Source: Thermoplasma sp. Kam2015
GTDB lineage: Archaea; Thermoplasmatota; Thermoplasmata; Thermoplasmatales; Thermoplasmataceae
Assembly: GCF_003205235.1 (NCBI RefSeq)
Contig: NZ_QJSM01000018.1
Coordinates: 181,856-245,855, forward strand
Reading direction: 5' to 3'
Length of the DNA: 64,000 bases
Shown piece after piece: positions 1 through 8,669 of this stretch. Positions within the stretch are counted from its first letter, which is position 1. Every line of letters starts with the position of its first letter. The translations under genes were made by a program, and so were the position numbers. The notes under the pieces are model-generated. The model saw only the letters and a program-made list of their open reading frames with translations, made no database searches and had not been told where the DNA came from.

Positions 1-225
1 TAAAATGCCCAGCTCACTGTCCTATATTTCATTCGTGGATATGAAAACAGGATCTAGGATAGTTTCTCTCTCATCAAATATATAGGGATCGTATCTTTAC
101 TTCTTACAATGATCAACGGCATATCATAAAGGATCCTTTTGATTTTTGTTCCAGAAATTAAGCTCAACAGCTGATCAGGAAAAAATATTTCATATCAGGT
201 TATATAGATAGAGAGGTAAAGAGTC
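1..225. other. Left edge, no supported gene
   Basis: No convincing coding region is visible here. One plus frame is open from the edge to a TAG near position 85 and could be the tail of a gene that starts outside the window, but the stretch is too short to judge. The right part carries the promoter of the next gene: a TATA-like TTATATAG around 199-206 and a GAGGT ribosome-binding site at 213-217, eight bases before the ATG at 226. Confidence 0.4.
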
Positions 226-1251
226 ATGGATGTACCTGCATACTGTATCGGCTGCGGTAGAAAACGAAAGGGCGATGAGCTGAGATGCCCTGCCTGTGGT
301 TCCCTGTTTGAGATACGCCCAGAATTTCGATATCATGATAAGATTGAATATAATTTCCCATATCTACGGAATGTCATTTCTTTAGGGGAATCTGAAACTC
401 CCGTATTTCAAGCCGATGGCTTCAGCTTGAAGCTTGACTATATGCTTCCAACATTCTCATACAAGGACAGAGGATCAAAGATACTTATTTCTCATATAGT
501 TGATATAAGAGATTCTGAGAACATCTCGAAGATCTCTGAGGATTCTTCTGGAAATGCTGGAGCATCGATAGCAGCTTATGGATCTGCTGCTGGATTTTCT
601 GTGGAAATATATGTTCCAGAAACAGTTGCCGGAAAAAAATTCTGGCAGATACAGGCCTATGGAGCAAGGGTAATAAAGATAGCGGGTAGCAGAGAGGACG
701 TCCAGGCAGCGGCGGAGAGATCAGGATCATTTTATGCAAGTCATGTTCTCAGGCCTGAGTTCAGGGATGGCATAAGAACACTTGCATATGAGATATACAG
801 GCAGTTCGATAAAATGCCAGAAAACATATATGTGCCCGTCTCAGCCGGAACGTTATTGCTGGGTCTATTCTCAGGATTAAATCATCTTAAGGAAGCCGGA
901 GAGATAACAAGTATGCCCAAGATAATCGCCGTTCAGACCGAAGCAGTTTCCCCATTGTGCGCTAGAATGAACGGCACAAGGTACGATCCGGATAACACAT
1001 TGAAATCCGTAGCAGATGCACTGGTTTCTAAAAGGCCGCCACTTCTGGAAAGGATGCATTCGGTTGTATCAGAAAATGGCAGGTGCATAACCGTGAATGA
1101 TGGGGAGATAATAGATGCAAGAAACGATCTTGCAAGAAAGGGATTCCTTGTTGAATATAGCTCTGCAACGGTGTTCGCGGCGTTTAAGAAGAAAAGATTG
1201 AACAACAGCCTGTTGATCCTCACTGGGTCTGGGCTGAAGAACGATTTTTGA
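226..1251 (+). CDS. Threonine synthase-like PLP enzyme with N-terminal zinc ribbon
   Basis: This 341-aa protein belongs to the fold-type II PLP enzymes and most resembles archaeal threonine synthases, which convert O-phosphohomoserine to threonine in the cytoplasm. It opens with a zinc ribbon (Cys7, Cys10, Cys21, Cys24). The PLP lysine is expected at Lys80 in SYKDRGS, the substrate loop is SSGNAGAS near residues 107-114, a glycine-rich phosphate loop (SAGTLLLG) lies near 204-211, and TGSGLK near the C-terminus is typical of threonine synthase. It is shorter than many threonine synthases (about 350-400 aa). A GAGGT site eight bases before ATG 226 supports the start. No other threonine-pathway gene is adjacent, so a related enzyme such as cysteate synthase or a diaminopropionate-type lyase is possible. 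Family membership is strong; substrate is inferred. Confidence 0.8.
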   Translation: MDVPAYCIGCGRKRKGDELRCPACGSLFEIRPEFRYHDKIEYNFPYLRNVISLGESETPVFQADGFSLKLDYMLPTFSYKDRGSKILISHIVDIRDSENISKISEDSSGNAGASIAAYGSAAGFSVEIYVPETVAGKKFWQIQAYGARVIKIAGSREDVQAAAERSGSFYASHVLRPEFRDGIRTLAYEIYRQFDKMPENIYVPVSAGTLLLGLFSGLNHLKEAGEITSMPKIIAVQTEAVSPLCARMNGTRYDPDNTLKSVADALVSKRPPLLERMHSVVSENGRCITVNDGEIIDARNDLARKGFLVEYSSATVFAAFKKKRLNNSLLILTGSGLKNDF

Positions 1252-1600
1252 TCCGCTCCTTACGTTCTCTTTTTAACCTCTCTATTCTTTCCTTTTCCTC
1301 ACGCACTCTAATTGCCTGCCCAACGAATTCTCCCTCGTTAGTCAGTATGATCTTTTCTCCGAGTCTTTCTTTATCCTCGGCGACAAAGCCATAATCTATG
1401 AGATTCTTGAGTGTACCATCAGGATCTTTCACGCCACTCTCGTTTTTGACTCTGTAAAGCGGAACCTTCCCGCCATGGTTCTTTATGAACATCAATAGCT
1501 TAACTTCATCTTCTGACATATCATAGTTGTTTTCCAGCTTTCCCTTTATCACAGGTTTGTTGAAGGGAGAACCTTTAACCAGCACCTTAGACTCAGCCAT
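1220..1600 (-). CDS. Small winged-helix-like protein
   Basis: This 126-aa protein is not a family I can name. Residues about 28-90 read like a winged helix: a helix-rich stretch (SEDEVKLLMFIKNHGG), a second helix with VPLYRVKNESGV, then LKNLIDYGFVAE and a beta-wing-like KIILTNEGEFV. The C-terminus (from about residue 98) is a highly charged helix rich in Glu, Arg and Lys, probably a coiled coil or an RNA/DNA contact. The gene converges on the threonine synthase-like gene and their 3' ends overlap by 32 bases. A role as a small DNA-binding regulator is inferred from the fold only. Confidence 0.6.
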   Translation of the reverse strand: MAESKVLVKGSPFNKPVIKGKLENNYDMSEDEVKLLMFIKNHGGKVPLYRVKNESGVKDPDGTLKNLIDYGFVAEDKERLGEKIILTNEGEFVGQAIRVREEKERIERLKRERKERIKNRSSAQTQ

Positions 1601-1665
1601 TCATACCGCCCCCATATATACATTTAGAGTATCGTGATCGATGATGCTATATGGATCGCCTTATC

Positions 1666-1975
1666 GTTACTCCTCAGCTGAAGCTTCGGAGCTTCCTGCT
1701 TCAACGATCAAACTCGATCCCCCTACTGCCAGATCGCAGTTTCCCGTCATTGGAAACTTTCTTTCGGACCACGTCTGGAAGAAGGGTTACGGAGGTTGCG
1801 ATCTCCACAGGCGTGTATTCGGATCTCATCGATCCCACTCAAGTATCATCCACTTGTTTATCGTGAATGATACAAAAGAATATGGTAAGACCATCTATAA
1901 ATATTTCCATTGGGGGATGTCTGTGCATCTCCTGTCCGAAGGAGGAGAATTACTGCTTCTCCCAAATCACTAAGC
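1666..1975 (-). mobile_element. Mini-element B derived from an IS200/IS605 tnpB element
   Basis: This is a 310-bp non-autonomous copy, read on the minus strand. It keeps a left end (a degenerate GCTTAGTGATTTGGGAGAAGC near 1975), about 110 bp of leader sequence with the conserved stretch GGAAATATTTATAGATGGTC, then jumps to sequence matching the 3' end of tnpB (ACGCCTGTGGAGATCGCAAC) and finishes with the right end TCAGCTGAGGAGTAAC. It shares most of its length with the copy at 25390-25703 (opposite strand) and lies only five bases from the full-length element A. Open frames inside it are not genes. The boundaries are estimated from where the copies stop matching. Confidence 0.75.
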
Positions 1976-1980
1976 TCTCT

Positions 1981-3319
1981 GTGAGCTACTCCTCAGCTGA
2001 AGCATCGGAGCTTCCTGATTCAACGACCGACCTCTGCCTGTACGGATATATTCCGTACAAGCCCGATGTTGCGATCTCCACAGGCGTAAGTTCGGACTGC
2101 ACTAGCCCTACTTTTATCAATCCTATTTTCCTTATGTTCTTTGATGCGTTGTGATCCCTGTCTATGATGAGACCACATACATCACAATGATATATGCGAT
2201 CTGATAACTTCAGATCATGCTTTACGTTACCGCATGATGAACATATCTTAGATGATGGATCGAACCTTCCTATCTCTATTATATTCTTTCCATATTTTTC
2301 TGCTTTCCATTCCAGTTTCTGCTTGAAGGAATAGAAAGAAACATCACTTAGACTCTTCGATATATGATGGTTCTGCATCATTCCATGTACGTTGAAGTCT
2401 TCGATGACTATGGTATCGTACTGCTTGGCTATCGCAGTCGATATTTTATCATCGAAGTCTTCACGCATGTTTCTCAGCTTCATGTACTCCTTCTGTAATT
2501 TAAGTATATGCTTCCTTCTATTCTTCGATCCTTTCTGCTTTCTTGATAACTGTTTTTGAAGACGCTTTATTCTTTTCTCTACCTTCTTTATGAATCCTGG
2601 ATTCTCTATTGCTATACCATTCGATAAGGTTGCAAATTTTTCGATGCCTAGATCTATACCAACGGAGTTCTCTTCAGATAATGGCTTCTTCTCTGGTAGT
2701 TCTTCCTCATTTTCATATATAATAGAGCAGTAGTAATAACCTGAATCCTTGGTTATTACTATCTCGTTGATGTCTTTAATCTCGGACAGCTTCTTCTCAG
2801 AGCCCTTGAAGTATATGCCTTCAGAGAACTTTGGGAAATATATACTGTTTCCTCGAATTTTGATGTGCTGTGGTACTGCAAAGAATTCGTTGATACCTTT
2901 CTTTTTGAATTTAGGATGTTCAGTATTCTTATGGAAGAAGTTCTTGAATGCATTGTCTAAGAAACTAGGGACATCTGTAAGGATTGTGAGTTTATTTCAT
3001 ACAGCCATGGATATTCCTTCTTTAGATCGATGATCATGTTCTGTGTGTCCAGATAGCTCAATGAAGATTTCTCCGCATCCCTATGCGTTATATAGTATTC
3101 ATCCCTCTTCGCTAAGAAGTAATTGTATACGAATCTACAGCTGCCAAAGTGCTTTTCCAGTAAAATTTTTCTGTCTTTCATTTGGATACAGCTTCACTCT
3201 GGCAGCTGTTATCATTGTCTATAGATATTATATCATCATATTAGCCTTTCCTTTGGGGGAAGTTCGTGTATCTCATCGCTAAAGCTGTTGAGATTTACAG
3301 CTTCCCCCAAACCCCTAAC
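1981..3319 (-). mobile_element. IS200/IS605-type element A (tnpB only)
   Basis: The element runs on the minus strand from a left end GTTAGGGGTTTGGGGGAAGC (edge near 3319) to a right end TCAGCTGAGGAGTAGCTCAC (edge near 1981), about 1340 bp. It carries tnpB and no tnpA. The same ends recur in the four mini-elements in this window. The last codons of tnpB lie inside the right-end sequence. Exact boundaries are inferred from shared sequence, not from an empty site. Confidence 0.75.
1986..3215 (-). pseudogene. tnpB: tnpB of element A, broken by two frameshifts
   Basis: TnpB is the RNA-guided RuvC nuclease of IS200/IS605 elements. Reading the minus strand from ATG 3215 gives VKLYPNERQK, then an extra A in an A-run near 3170 shifts the frame to ILLEKHFGSCRFVYNY. 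A second single-base loss near 2960 (CTAGTTTCTTAGAC) causes a premature TAG after QMSLVS; restoring one T gives QMSLVSLDNAFKNFF. From there the frame is open to the stop at 1986. It contains the RuvC-I motif GIDLGIEKFAT, the RuvC-II motif IVIEDFNV, a four-cysteine zinc finger (CSSC and CDVC) and the RuvC-III motif DRDHNASKN. All catalytic residues survive, so the damage is recent. No full-length protein is possible without frameshifting. Confidence 0.85.
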
Positions 3320-3519
3320 TTCTTTTTTAAATTGGCGGATAATGATTTGATCTTTATCAATATATCAAGCTTAGAGAAAGGAGAATATGCTTCAACCAAA
3401 AAATAGCGGACTAAATCGCATCCTGCAGATGATCCCTCGGTATGAGAATAATCCTGGTCTATGCTGATAGATACCTCCATGGATCATCTTTAATATGTGA
3501 TTTTGAGCGATTCCAGCAC
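3320..3519. other. Spacer between two tnpB remnants
   Basis: I see no gene here. The stretch lies between the left end of element A and the stop of the next tnpB fragment. An open frame at 3295-3480 on the minus strand resembles nothing and overlaps the element end, so I do not call it. Confidence 0.5.
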
Positions 3520-3858
3520 TCAAAAATAGCCAAGTCGGTGTCTGATGATCGGTACGGATGACTGATGTGAACTACCCCGCCCTCGGGGCAGTCCAGATCC
3601 CGTACGATGAATATTTAAAGAAGTATCATAATCACGGTTTGCAGTCCAACCGCATTTATGACATGAGAATATACAGTCTGATAAAGTTAGATCTTTCTTT
3701 ACATAACAGCATCTAGCACATGTCTTTGAAGTGTTCCTCGGATCTACTTTCACTACCATCCTAACAGCGCTACTAGCCTTGTAGGGGAGGTAGATCATAA
3801 ACTTGGAGAAGTTGGAGTGAAGGAGATGCTTTCTCAAAATGAAACACGTAGCTGGCAA
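3520..3858 (-). pseudogene. tnpB 3' fragment (second TnpB type)
   Basis: This piece encodes the C-terminal third of a TnpB protein different from that of element [35 protein letters not shown] and [10 protein letters not shown] match the canonical zinc finger and RuvC-III region; [13 protein letters not shown] before it matches the helix that precedes the zinc finger. The RuvC-I part and the whole N-terminus are missing and the upstream side runs straight toward moaB. Cys-to-Cys changes such as CARCC suggest decay. It is a dead remnant. Confidence 0.75.
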
Positions 3859-3900
3859 CTTGAAAATTCTTAATGAAAATGCGTCCTATGTGAATACTGT

Positions 3901-4389
3901 TCATTCCTTCATTGTTTCATATATTATATGGTCGATCAGTTCAAGTATCAAGTCCGCACCTATATCCTGCGCTTTGGGAGAACCCGGAAGGGAGAAAACT
4001 GGTTTTCCAAAGATTATAAAGAGATCCGCCGATGACAGATAAGCGAAGATTCCAGCCTGCCCCTCGCTTCTCCTCCGGAAAATTTCCCCGAAGCCAGCCA
4101 CCTGTTTTTCGGCAACCTTTCTCAAGGTTGTTGAAGTAACATCATATCTGCTTACGCCGGTCCCCCCATTATAGACGAAAACATCATACTCGCCAAAGTC
4201 AACGAACAGCTCAGACAGTATCTGTACCGGATCATCTTTAACCAGCGATCTCTTCACCCTGTAATCTTTGAATCGTTCAGCAAGTATGTTTCCGGACTCA
4301 TCCGTTTCCATGGTCCTTGTGCTGGATACAGTGATGATTTTTATTCTTAAATCGTAGTGCCTTTCACCATGATGATCCCTCTGTTCCAT
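3901..4389 (-). CDS. moaB: Molybdenum cofactor biosynthesis protein MoaB/MogA family
   Basis: This 162-aa cytoplasmic protein has the MoCF fold of MoaB/MogA, which adenylylates molybdopterin before metal insertion. Visible motifs are the N-terminal strand IKIITVSSTRT, the molybdopterin-binding loop VYNGGTGVSRYDVT (the family has GGTG followed by RD), the central GEIFRRRSEGQAG and the C-terminal LPGSPKAQD. Length is typical for MoaB (about 160-180 aa). The start ATG 4389 is the first in frame and I have no clear TATA to confirm it. moaC lies divergently at 4923, with tnpB debris in between, so the two were probably closer before transposon invasion. Confidence in the family is high. Confidence 0.88.
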   Translation of the reverse strand: MEQRDHHGERHYDLRIKIITVSSTRTMETDESGNILAERFKDYRVKRSLVKDDPVQILSELFVDFGEYDVFVYNGGTGVSRYDVTSTTLRKVAEKQVAGFGEIFRRRSEGQAGIFAYLSSADLFIIFGKPVFSLPGSPKAQDIGADLILELIDHIIYETMKE

Positions 4390-4459
4390 GTATTAGTAAT
4401 AGTTTAGTATCGATATCTATCTTTGCTTCATTCGGTAATGAACTACCGTTCCTGAAATA

Positions 4460-4828
4460 CTATGCATTATTATGCATTTCTTTCTTGCAGTCATTGGCAT
4501 CCTCAACAATTACTTGATCTGGATGGTACAAGTAATCATTCTTCATATAATGCCAAGAGGAACTGCTACTCACGGTAAACGGGGTACCGCAGAGGTCTAA
4601 TCCACGGATAGAAATGGATAACGATGATAATCTATTCCTATCGTAGGTTAAACCACAGCTATTGCATTTGGATGCTTTCCAGATTGGGTGCTCTAATCTT
4701 CCACCACATACAGGACATTCAGAAGAAGTCCCCTCTGGGTCTATATACAATGTTTTATTATTTGTTGTGTATATTTTACTCATATATATTACATAATAAT
4801 GCATAACTATATATATAAATATTTCCAT
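4460..4828 (-). pseudogene. tnpB 3' fragment (third TnpB type) between moaB and moaC
   Basis: The translated stretch contains TLYIDPEGTSSECPVCGG, KCNSCGLTYDRNRLSS and RGLDLCGTPF, which match the zinc finger and RuvC-III end of another TnpB lineage. Nothing of the RuvC-I or RuvC-II region remains and the upstream 25 residues (MEIFIYIVMHYY) do not look like TnpB. An AT-rich TATA-like run sits at about 4806-4828. It is best read as a 3' remnant; expression of the fragment is possible but a function is not supported. Confidence 0.65.
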
Positions 4829-4922
4829 TAAAAGTTAAAACCCTTCCCTTACGGAAGAGGACTTTCGCCCCTTTAACCCCCGCACGTTAAAGAGTTAAAT
4901 CCGATGAAAATATACTGGACCA

Positions 4923-5354
4923 ATGATAAATATATCAAAAAAGGGTATAAGCATCAGAACAGCTACAGCCATCGGAAGAATACATCTCAGGAAATCAACG
5001 ATCAAGGCAATAATAGACCATAATGTGAAAAAGGGGGACGTATTTGAGGTGAGCCGCGTCGTGGGGACGCAGCATGCAAAGAATACATTTCTAAATATAC
5101 CGTATTGTCATAATATACCGATTGAGGGAGTGGATGTAGATTTCAAAACGGGTGAGGATTATATTGAAGTTTCATGCACGCTGACGACAACTTACAAGAC
5201 GGGCATAGAAATGGAGGCCATTAACTGTGTCTCAGGAGCACTGCTAAATATTTGGGACATGGTTAAGTATCTTGAAAAAGACGAAACCGGCAATTATCCT
5301 GAAACAAAAATTGAAAACATCCGCGTGCTGGAAAAGAAGAAGAATTCCCTATAA
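4923..5354 (+). CDS. moaC: Cyclic pyranopterin monophosphate synthase MoaC
   Basis: MoaC acts with MoaA in the first step of molybdopterin synthesis, rearranging the GTP-derived intermediate to cyclic pyranopterin monophosphate. The 143-aa sequence shows the family landmarks: KGDVFEVSRVVGTQHAK, IPYCHNIPIEG (substrate-binding His), YKTGIEMEAINCVSGALL and NIWDMVKYLEKDE. Length matches archaeal MoaC. The start ATG 4923 follows a GTTAAAT at about 4893-4899, roughly 25-30 bases upstream, consistent with a leaderless transcript. It is divergent from moaB. No moaA is in the window. Confidence 0.92.
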   Translation: MINISKKGISIRTATAIGRIHLRKSTIKAIIDHNVKKGDVFEVSRVVGTQHAKNTFLNIPYCHNIPIEGVDVDFKTGEDYIEVSCTLTTTYKTGIEMEAINCVSGALLNIWDMVKYLEKDETGNYPETKIENIRVLEKKKNSL

Positions 5355-5480
5355 TATTGAGATTTTGCAATTAAATTGAAGATCGTTTTCAATCAGATAG
5401 CCTAGAGACTATGTGATATTTTCCTATTGAATGACGATCTGGCGAATCAATAACATGTAGCTTAAATCTTCAATAATGCG

Positions 5481-5490
5481 TTTATATTAT
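5481..5490 (+). promoter_or_regulatory. TATA box of the radical SAM gene
   Basis: TTTATATTAT lies 17-26 bases before ATG 5507, the spacing expected when transcription begins at or next to the start codon. This supports the start and a leaderless transcript. Confidence 0.6.
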
Positions 5491-5506
5491 GACGAATTAT
5501 TAAGTT

Positions 5507-7096
5507 ATGAAAGTTTTACTGATAAAGCCTCTGAATCCAACCGGGAGTGGTTATACCACGAAGTTTGGTTTTCTTCCAACTCCACTGGGGCTTCAAGTTC
5601 TGGCAGCACAGGCAAGATCCATAGGCGTCAGCGACGTGAGGATCATCGATATGGAAGCTGACGATCTAAATATGGATGATATGGTGGAATACGTCGATGA
5701 ATGGAGGCCTGATGTCATTGGAATAACGCTTCACGCGACCGCCGCGCATGCATTCTCTCAGGATCTGATAAAGCGAATAAAGAAAATTTACGATCCGCTT
5801 GCGATAGCCGGAGGACATCAGGCAACATTCGTACCAGGCGAGCTACTTGACAACGGATTTGACGTTATAGTTCTCGGAGAGGGCGATGAGGCATTCAGAG
5901 ATATACTGGATCATTACAGAGACGGGCGAGATTTTTCAGACATTCCTGGCATCATATATAAAAATGGAACTCTGAAAATTCGCACAGAGAGGAGAGAACT
6001 CATCGACGATCTGGACAGGTTGCCCATACCGGCCTTCGATCTTGTCGAGAAGGATAGGTATACCTTCAAGGTCTTCGGAGAGGGAAGTGTAGCAACTGTT
6101 GAAACCTCCAGGGGCTGTCCATATGCATGCGATTTCTGCTCCGTCACACCTACTTGGGGAAACAAATGGCGAAATAAATCAAATGACCGCATAATGGAGG
6201 AGCTCAGGATAGTGAAAAAACTCGGTTACCGGTGGGTCTTCTTCACAGATGATATATTCATAGTGTATCCAAACATCAAACAGAGATCGGATCTGTTTGA
6301 CAGGATAATAGACGAGGATCTTGGGCTCAAGTTCATCGTCCAGATGCGGGCCGACGTCACCGCCAAGAACCCCGAACTGATTAAGAAGGCAAGCAGAGCT
6401 GGGCTCACAATAGCCTTCCTGGGAATAGAATCTGGGAGCGAGGAGATCCTGAAGGCAATGCACAAAGGTATAATGACAAATTCATCGATAAATGCTGTCA
6501 GAGTACTCAATCAGAATAACGTCGTTGTGCTTGGTGGGATGATGCTAGGGGCACCTTACGAGAGATTCAGCGATATGATAAAGACAATCAAGTTCTCGAG
6601 GGCGCTGGCCCGTGCAGGTATAGATGCGATTCAGATCAGCACATACACTCCACTGCCTGGAACGAGAATCTTCCTTGATGCCTTGAAGAACAAGGGTATA
6701 TTCACCCTTGACTGGTCGAGATACGATATACTCACACCTGTCGCGAAGACAAAGGTCAATCCAGCGATAATTCAGGCCCTGACTGCATATGGCTATTATT
6801 CATTTTACGCGTATAAATGGCTCCATGATAGACTTCATGATGTGAAAGCAGTGGGCTTCAAAGGTGACATCATGATGAATGCCCAGAAATTCATTCTGAG
6901 GATGATGCCCTCCTACATCAAGGATATATTCAAACTTCCGTCTGACATACTGCGCACGGCCATAATTTACAGGGAAGGCATGAAGCACAACGTGATATCG
7001 GAGGATAGAATCAGGGAACTCATTGCCGATTCCAGTTCCATAGTCTATAAGGAGACAGATATTAAAAATCCATATTTTAAGATAAAAATGCAGTGA
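5507..7096 (+). CDS. B12-binding domain radical SAM enzyme
   Basis: The 529-aa protein has an N-terminal cobalamin-binding Rossmann-like domain (residues about 1-140; GFLPTPLGLQVLAA, AGGHQATFVP, VLGEGDEAF) followed by a radical SAM core with the cluster motif Cys204-X3-Cys208-X2-Cys211 (CPYACDFC). The C-terminal 150 residues are a family-specific extension. Such enzymes carry out difficult C-C or C-H chemistry on lipids, cofactors or natural products. Archaeal GDGT ring synthases (Grs) share this architecture and Thermoplasma lipids contain cyclopentane rings, so a membrane-lipid role is a reasonable guess, but nothing in the sequence fixes the substrate. The gene stands alone behind its own TATA box; the vWA gene 40 bases downstream has a separate TATA box. 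Confidence 0.85.
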   Translation: MKVLLIKPLNPTGSGYTTKFGFLPTPLGLQVLAAQARSIGVSDVRIIDMEADDLNMDDMVEYVDEWRPDVIGITLHATAAHAFSQDLIKRIKKIYDPLAIAGGHQATFVPGELLDNGFDVIVLGEGDEAFRDILDHYRDGRDFSDIPGIIYKNGTLKIRTERRELIDDLDRLPIPAFDLVEKDRYTFKVFGEGSVATVETSRGCPYACDFCSVTPTWGNKWRNKSNDRIMEELRIVKKLGYRWVFFTDDIFIVYPNIKQRSDLFDRIIDEDLGLKFIVQMRADVTAKNPELIKKASRAGLTIAFLGIESGSEEILKAMHKGIMTNSSINAVRVLNQNNVVVLGGMMLGAPYERFSDMIKTIKFSRALARAGIDAIQISTYTPLPGTRIFLDALKNKGIFTLDWSRYDILTPVAKTKVNPAIIQALTAYGYYSFYAYKWLHDRLHDVKAVGFKGDIMMNAQKFILRMMPSYIKDIFKLPSDILRTAIIYREGMKHNVISEDRIRELIADSSSIVYKETDIKNPYFKIKMQ

Positions 7097-7103
7097 AACA
7101 AAA

Positions 7104-7111
7104 TATTTATT
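7104..7111 (+). promoter_or_regulatory. TATA box of the vWA gene
   Basis: TATTTATT starts 32 bases before ATG 7136, suggesting a leaderless message that would begin the vWA-PP2C operon. Confidence 0.5.
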
Positions 7112-7135
7112 AATGTATGACGTTTATTAATAACG

Positions 7136-7969
7136 ATGTATGACGCTGAAATAAGCAGAAGGAACCCGGGGCTATTCATCTTTCTGATAGACCAGTCAAG
7201 ATCCATGATAAGGAAGATGGCGGGAGGTAATGAATCCAAGGCAAAAGAAGCGGCTGATGCTATAAACAGGCAGATAGGAGAGCTGATAATGAGATGCACC
7301 AAGAATGACGGAGTTCGCGATTACTTCTATGTTGGTGTTATAGGCTACGGTGGAGAAAAGGGCAAGGCTTCATATCTTCTGGAGGGCGGTGTGGTCCCGG
7401 TCTCAAAACTTGCCGACAATCCAATCAGAACCGAGAAGAGGATGATGAAGGTCCCCGATGGATCTGGCGGAACAGTTGATGTTGAATACGAATTTGGTGT
7501 CTGGTTTGAGCCTGTTGCCAACAGCGATACCCCTATGGTCAGAGCGCTGAACATGGCAAAAGAGGCAATAGAGAGCTGGATAAATGATCACCCGTCATCA
7601 TATCCTCCCGTGGTCATAAATATAACGGACGGACAGTCTACGGATGGTGATCCCTATCCTGTGGCTCAGTCCATAATGAGCATGGAGACCGAGGATGGCA
7701 ATCCCCTCATATGGAACTGTCATCTGTCCACTGAGAATTCGGCACCTCTTTCATTCCCATACTCTGAGAACCAGCTTCCCAATGATATGTACGCCAGATC
7801 GCTGTTCCGCATGTCGAGCGTTCTGCCAACGAAGTATATAAATTATGCAATTGAAACTTTTCCAGAAATAAAGGATGGATCCAGATCATATGTGTTTAAT
7901 GCTCAGCTTGAGCAGATGATAGAATTTATAGACATAGGTACCAGAGGCGCAATAAGCTCGATGGAATGA
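7136..7969 (+). CDS. TerY-like von Willebrand factor A domain protein
   Basis: This 277-aa soluble protein is a vWA domain from end to end. The metal-ion-dependent adhesion site is complete: Asp19-X-Ser21-X-Ser23 (DQSRS), a Thr in SDTPMVRAL near residue 130, and an Asp in NITDGQSTDGD near 162. No signal peptide or membrane segment is present, so it should work in the cytoplasm. It is followed four bases later by a PP2C phosphatase gene, with a convergent kinase behind that. In bacteria the TerY-P triad consists of just these three protein types, the vWA protein being the presumed phosphorylation-controlled partner. Domain assignment is certain; membership in a TerY-P-like system is inferred from the neighbourhood. 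Confidence 0.88.
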   Translation: MYDAEISRRNPGLFIFLIDQSRSMIRKMAGGNESKAKEAADAINRQIGELIMRCTKNDGVRDYFYVGVIGYGGEKGKASYLLEGGVVPVSKLADNPIRTEKRMMKVPDGSGGTVDVEYEFGVWFEPVANSDTPMVRALNMAKEAIESWINDHPSSYPPVVINITDGQSTDGDPYPVAQSIMSMETEDGNPLIWNCHLSTENSAPLSFPYSENQLPNDMYARSLFRMSSVLPTKYINYAIETFPEIKDGSRSYVFNAQLEQMIEFIDIGTRGAISSME

Positions 7970-7973
7970 ACGG

Positions 7974-8669
7974 ATGATAAGATTATTCCACTACCATCAG
8001 CCGAAGATCGGTAACAGTGAGAGTGAATACGAGGACGCTTTCTCCTATGATGAGGAGAGGGGTCTTTTTGCCATGGCAGATGGATCTTCGGAATCTGTTT
8101 TCTCCAATGAATGGGCCAGATCTCTTGTCGAGACCTTCGTTCAGGGAAGATATGACATGAAGATAGATGATATGGTGGAAACTGCAGTTGGGCTGTGGAG
8201 ATCAAAGCTTCCATGGGATAATATGAAGTGGTTCGTAAAGAACAAGATCGCAAGGGGTTCCATGTCCACATTTTTAGGGCTTGAAATTGCAGGACACGAA
8301 TTCAGATCCGTGGCAGTTGGTGATACCTGCCTTTTCATCGTATCTTCAGAGGGGCTGAAGAGCTTTCCGGTGAAGAACGCCTCTGAATTTGGAAACACGC
8401 CGAAGCTGATATGGACAGGAAATCCACTGCTCAGAACGAGAAGATCGATAAGGTGGGCCAATTACATGGAGGGAAAGATCTCAGAAAATGATATCCTGAT
8501 AATGGCCACGGATTCTCTGGCCCATTGGATCCTTAAAAATATTGAACATAGGCCGTGGAGGGCATTGATGGATCATGCAGACGATGAACATGATTTCATA
8601 AGCGATCTGATAAACTCGGGTCATATGAAGAACGACGATGTGACCTTCGCTATCATCTCGCTGAAATAG
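7974..8669 (+). CDS. PP2C-type serine/threonine phosphatase
   Basis: The 231-aa protein carries the metal-binding aspartates of PP2C enzymes: the first in EYEDAFS (Asp21), the ADG signature at 35-37, GDTCLF near 115, MATDSLAHW near 180 and the C-terminal NDDVTFAII near 220. It is compact, lacking extra domains, as are the PP2C members of TerY-P triads. It starts four bases after the vWA stop, so the two are one transcript and probably translationally linked. Its 3' end overlaps the convergent kinase gene by 17 bases. It presumably reverses what that kinase does; this partner relation is inferred from position. Confidence 0.88.
   Translation: MIRLFHYHQPKIGNSESEYEDAFSYDEERGLFAMADGSSESVFSNEWARSLVETFVQGRYDMKIDDMVETAVGLWRSKLPWDNMKWFVKNKIARGSMSTFLGLEIAGHEFRSVAVGDTCLFIVSSEGLKSFPVKNASEFGNTPKLIWTGNPLLRTRRSIRWANYMEGKISENDILIMATDSLAHWILKNIEHRPWRALMDHADDEHDFISDLINSGHMKNDDVTFAIISLK

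Noticed and set aside
1641..2154. Plus-strand open frames of 71-110 codons
   Set aside because: They lie in the mini-element and the end of element A, where the same sequence reappears in other copies in different contexts; they read non-coding strands of the repeats.
3295..3480. Minus-strand 61-codon open frame next to element A
   Set aside because: It begins outside and ends inside the element's left end and resembles nothing.
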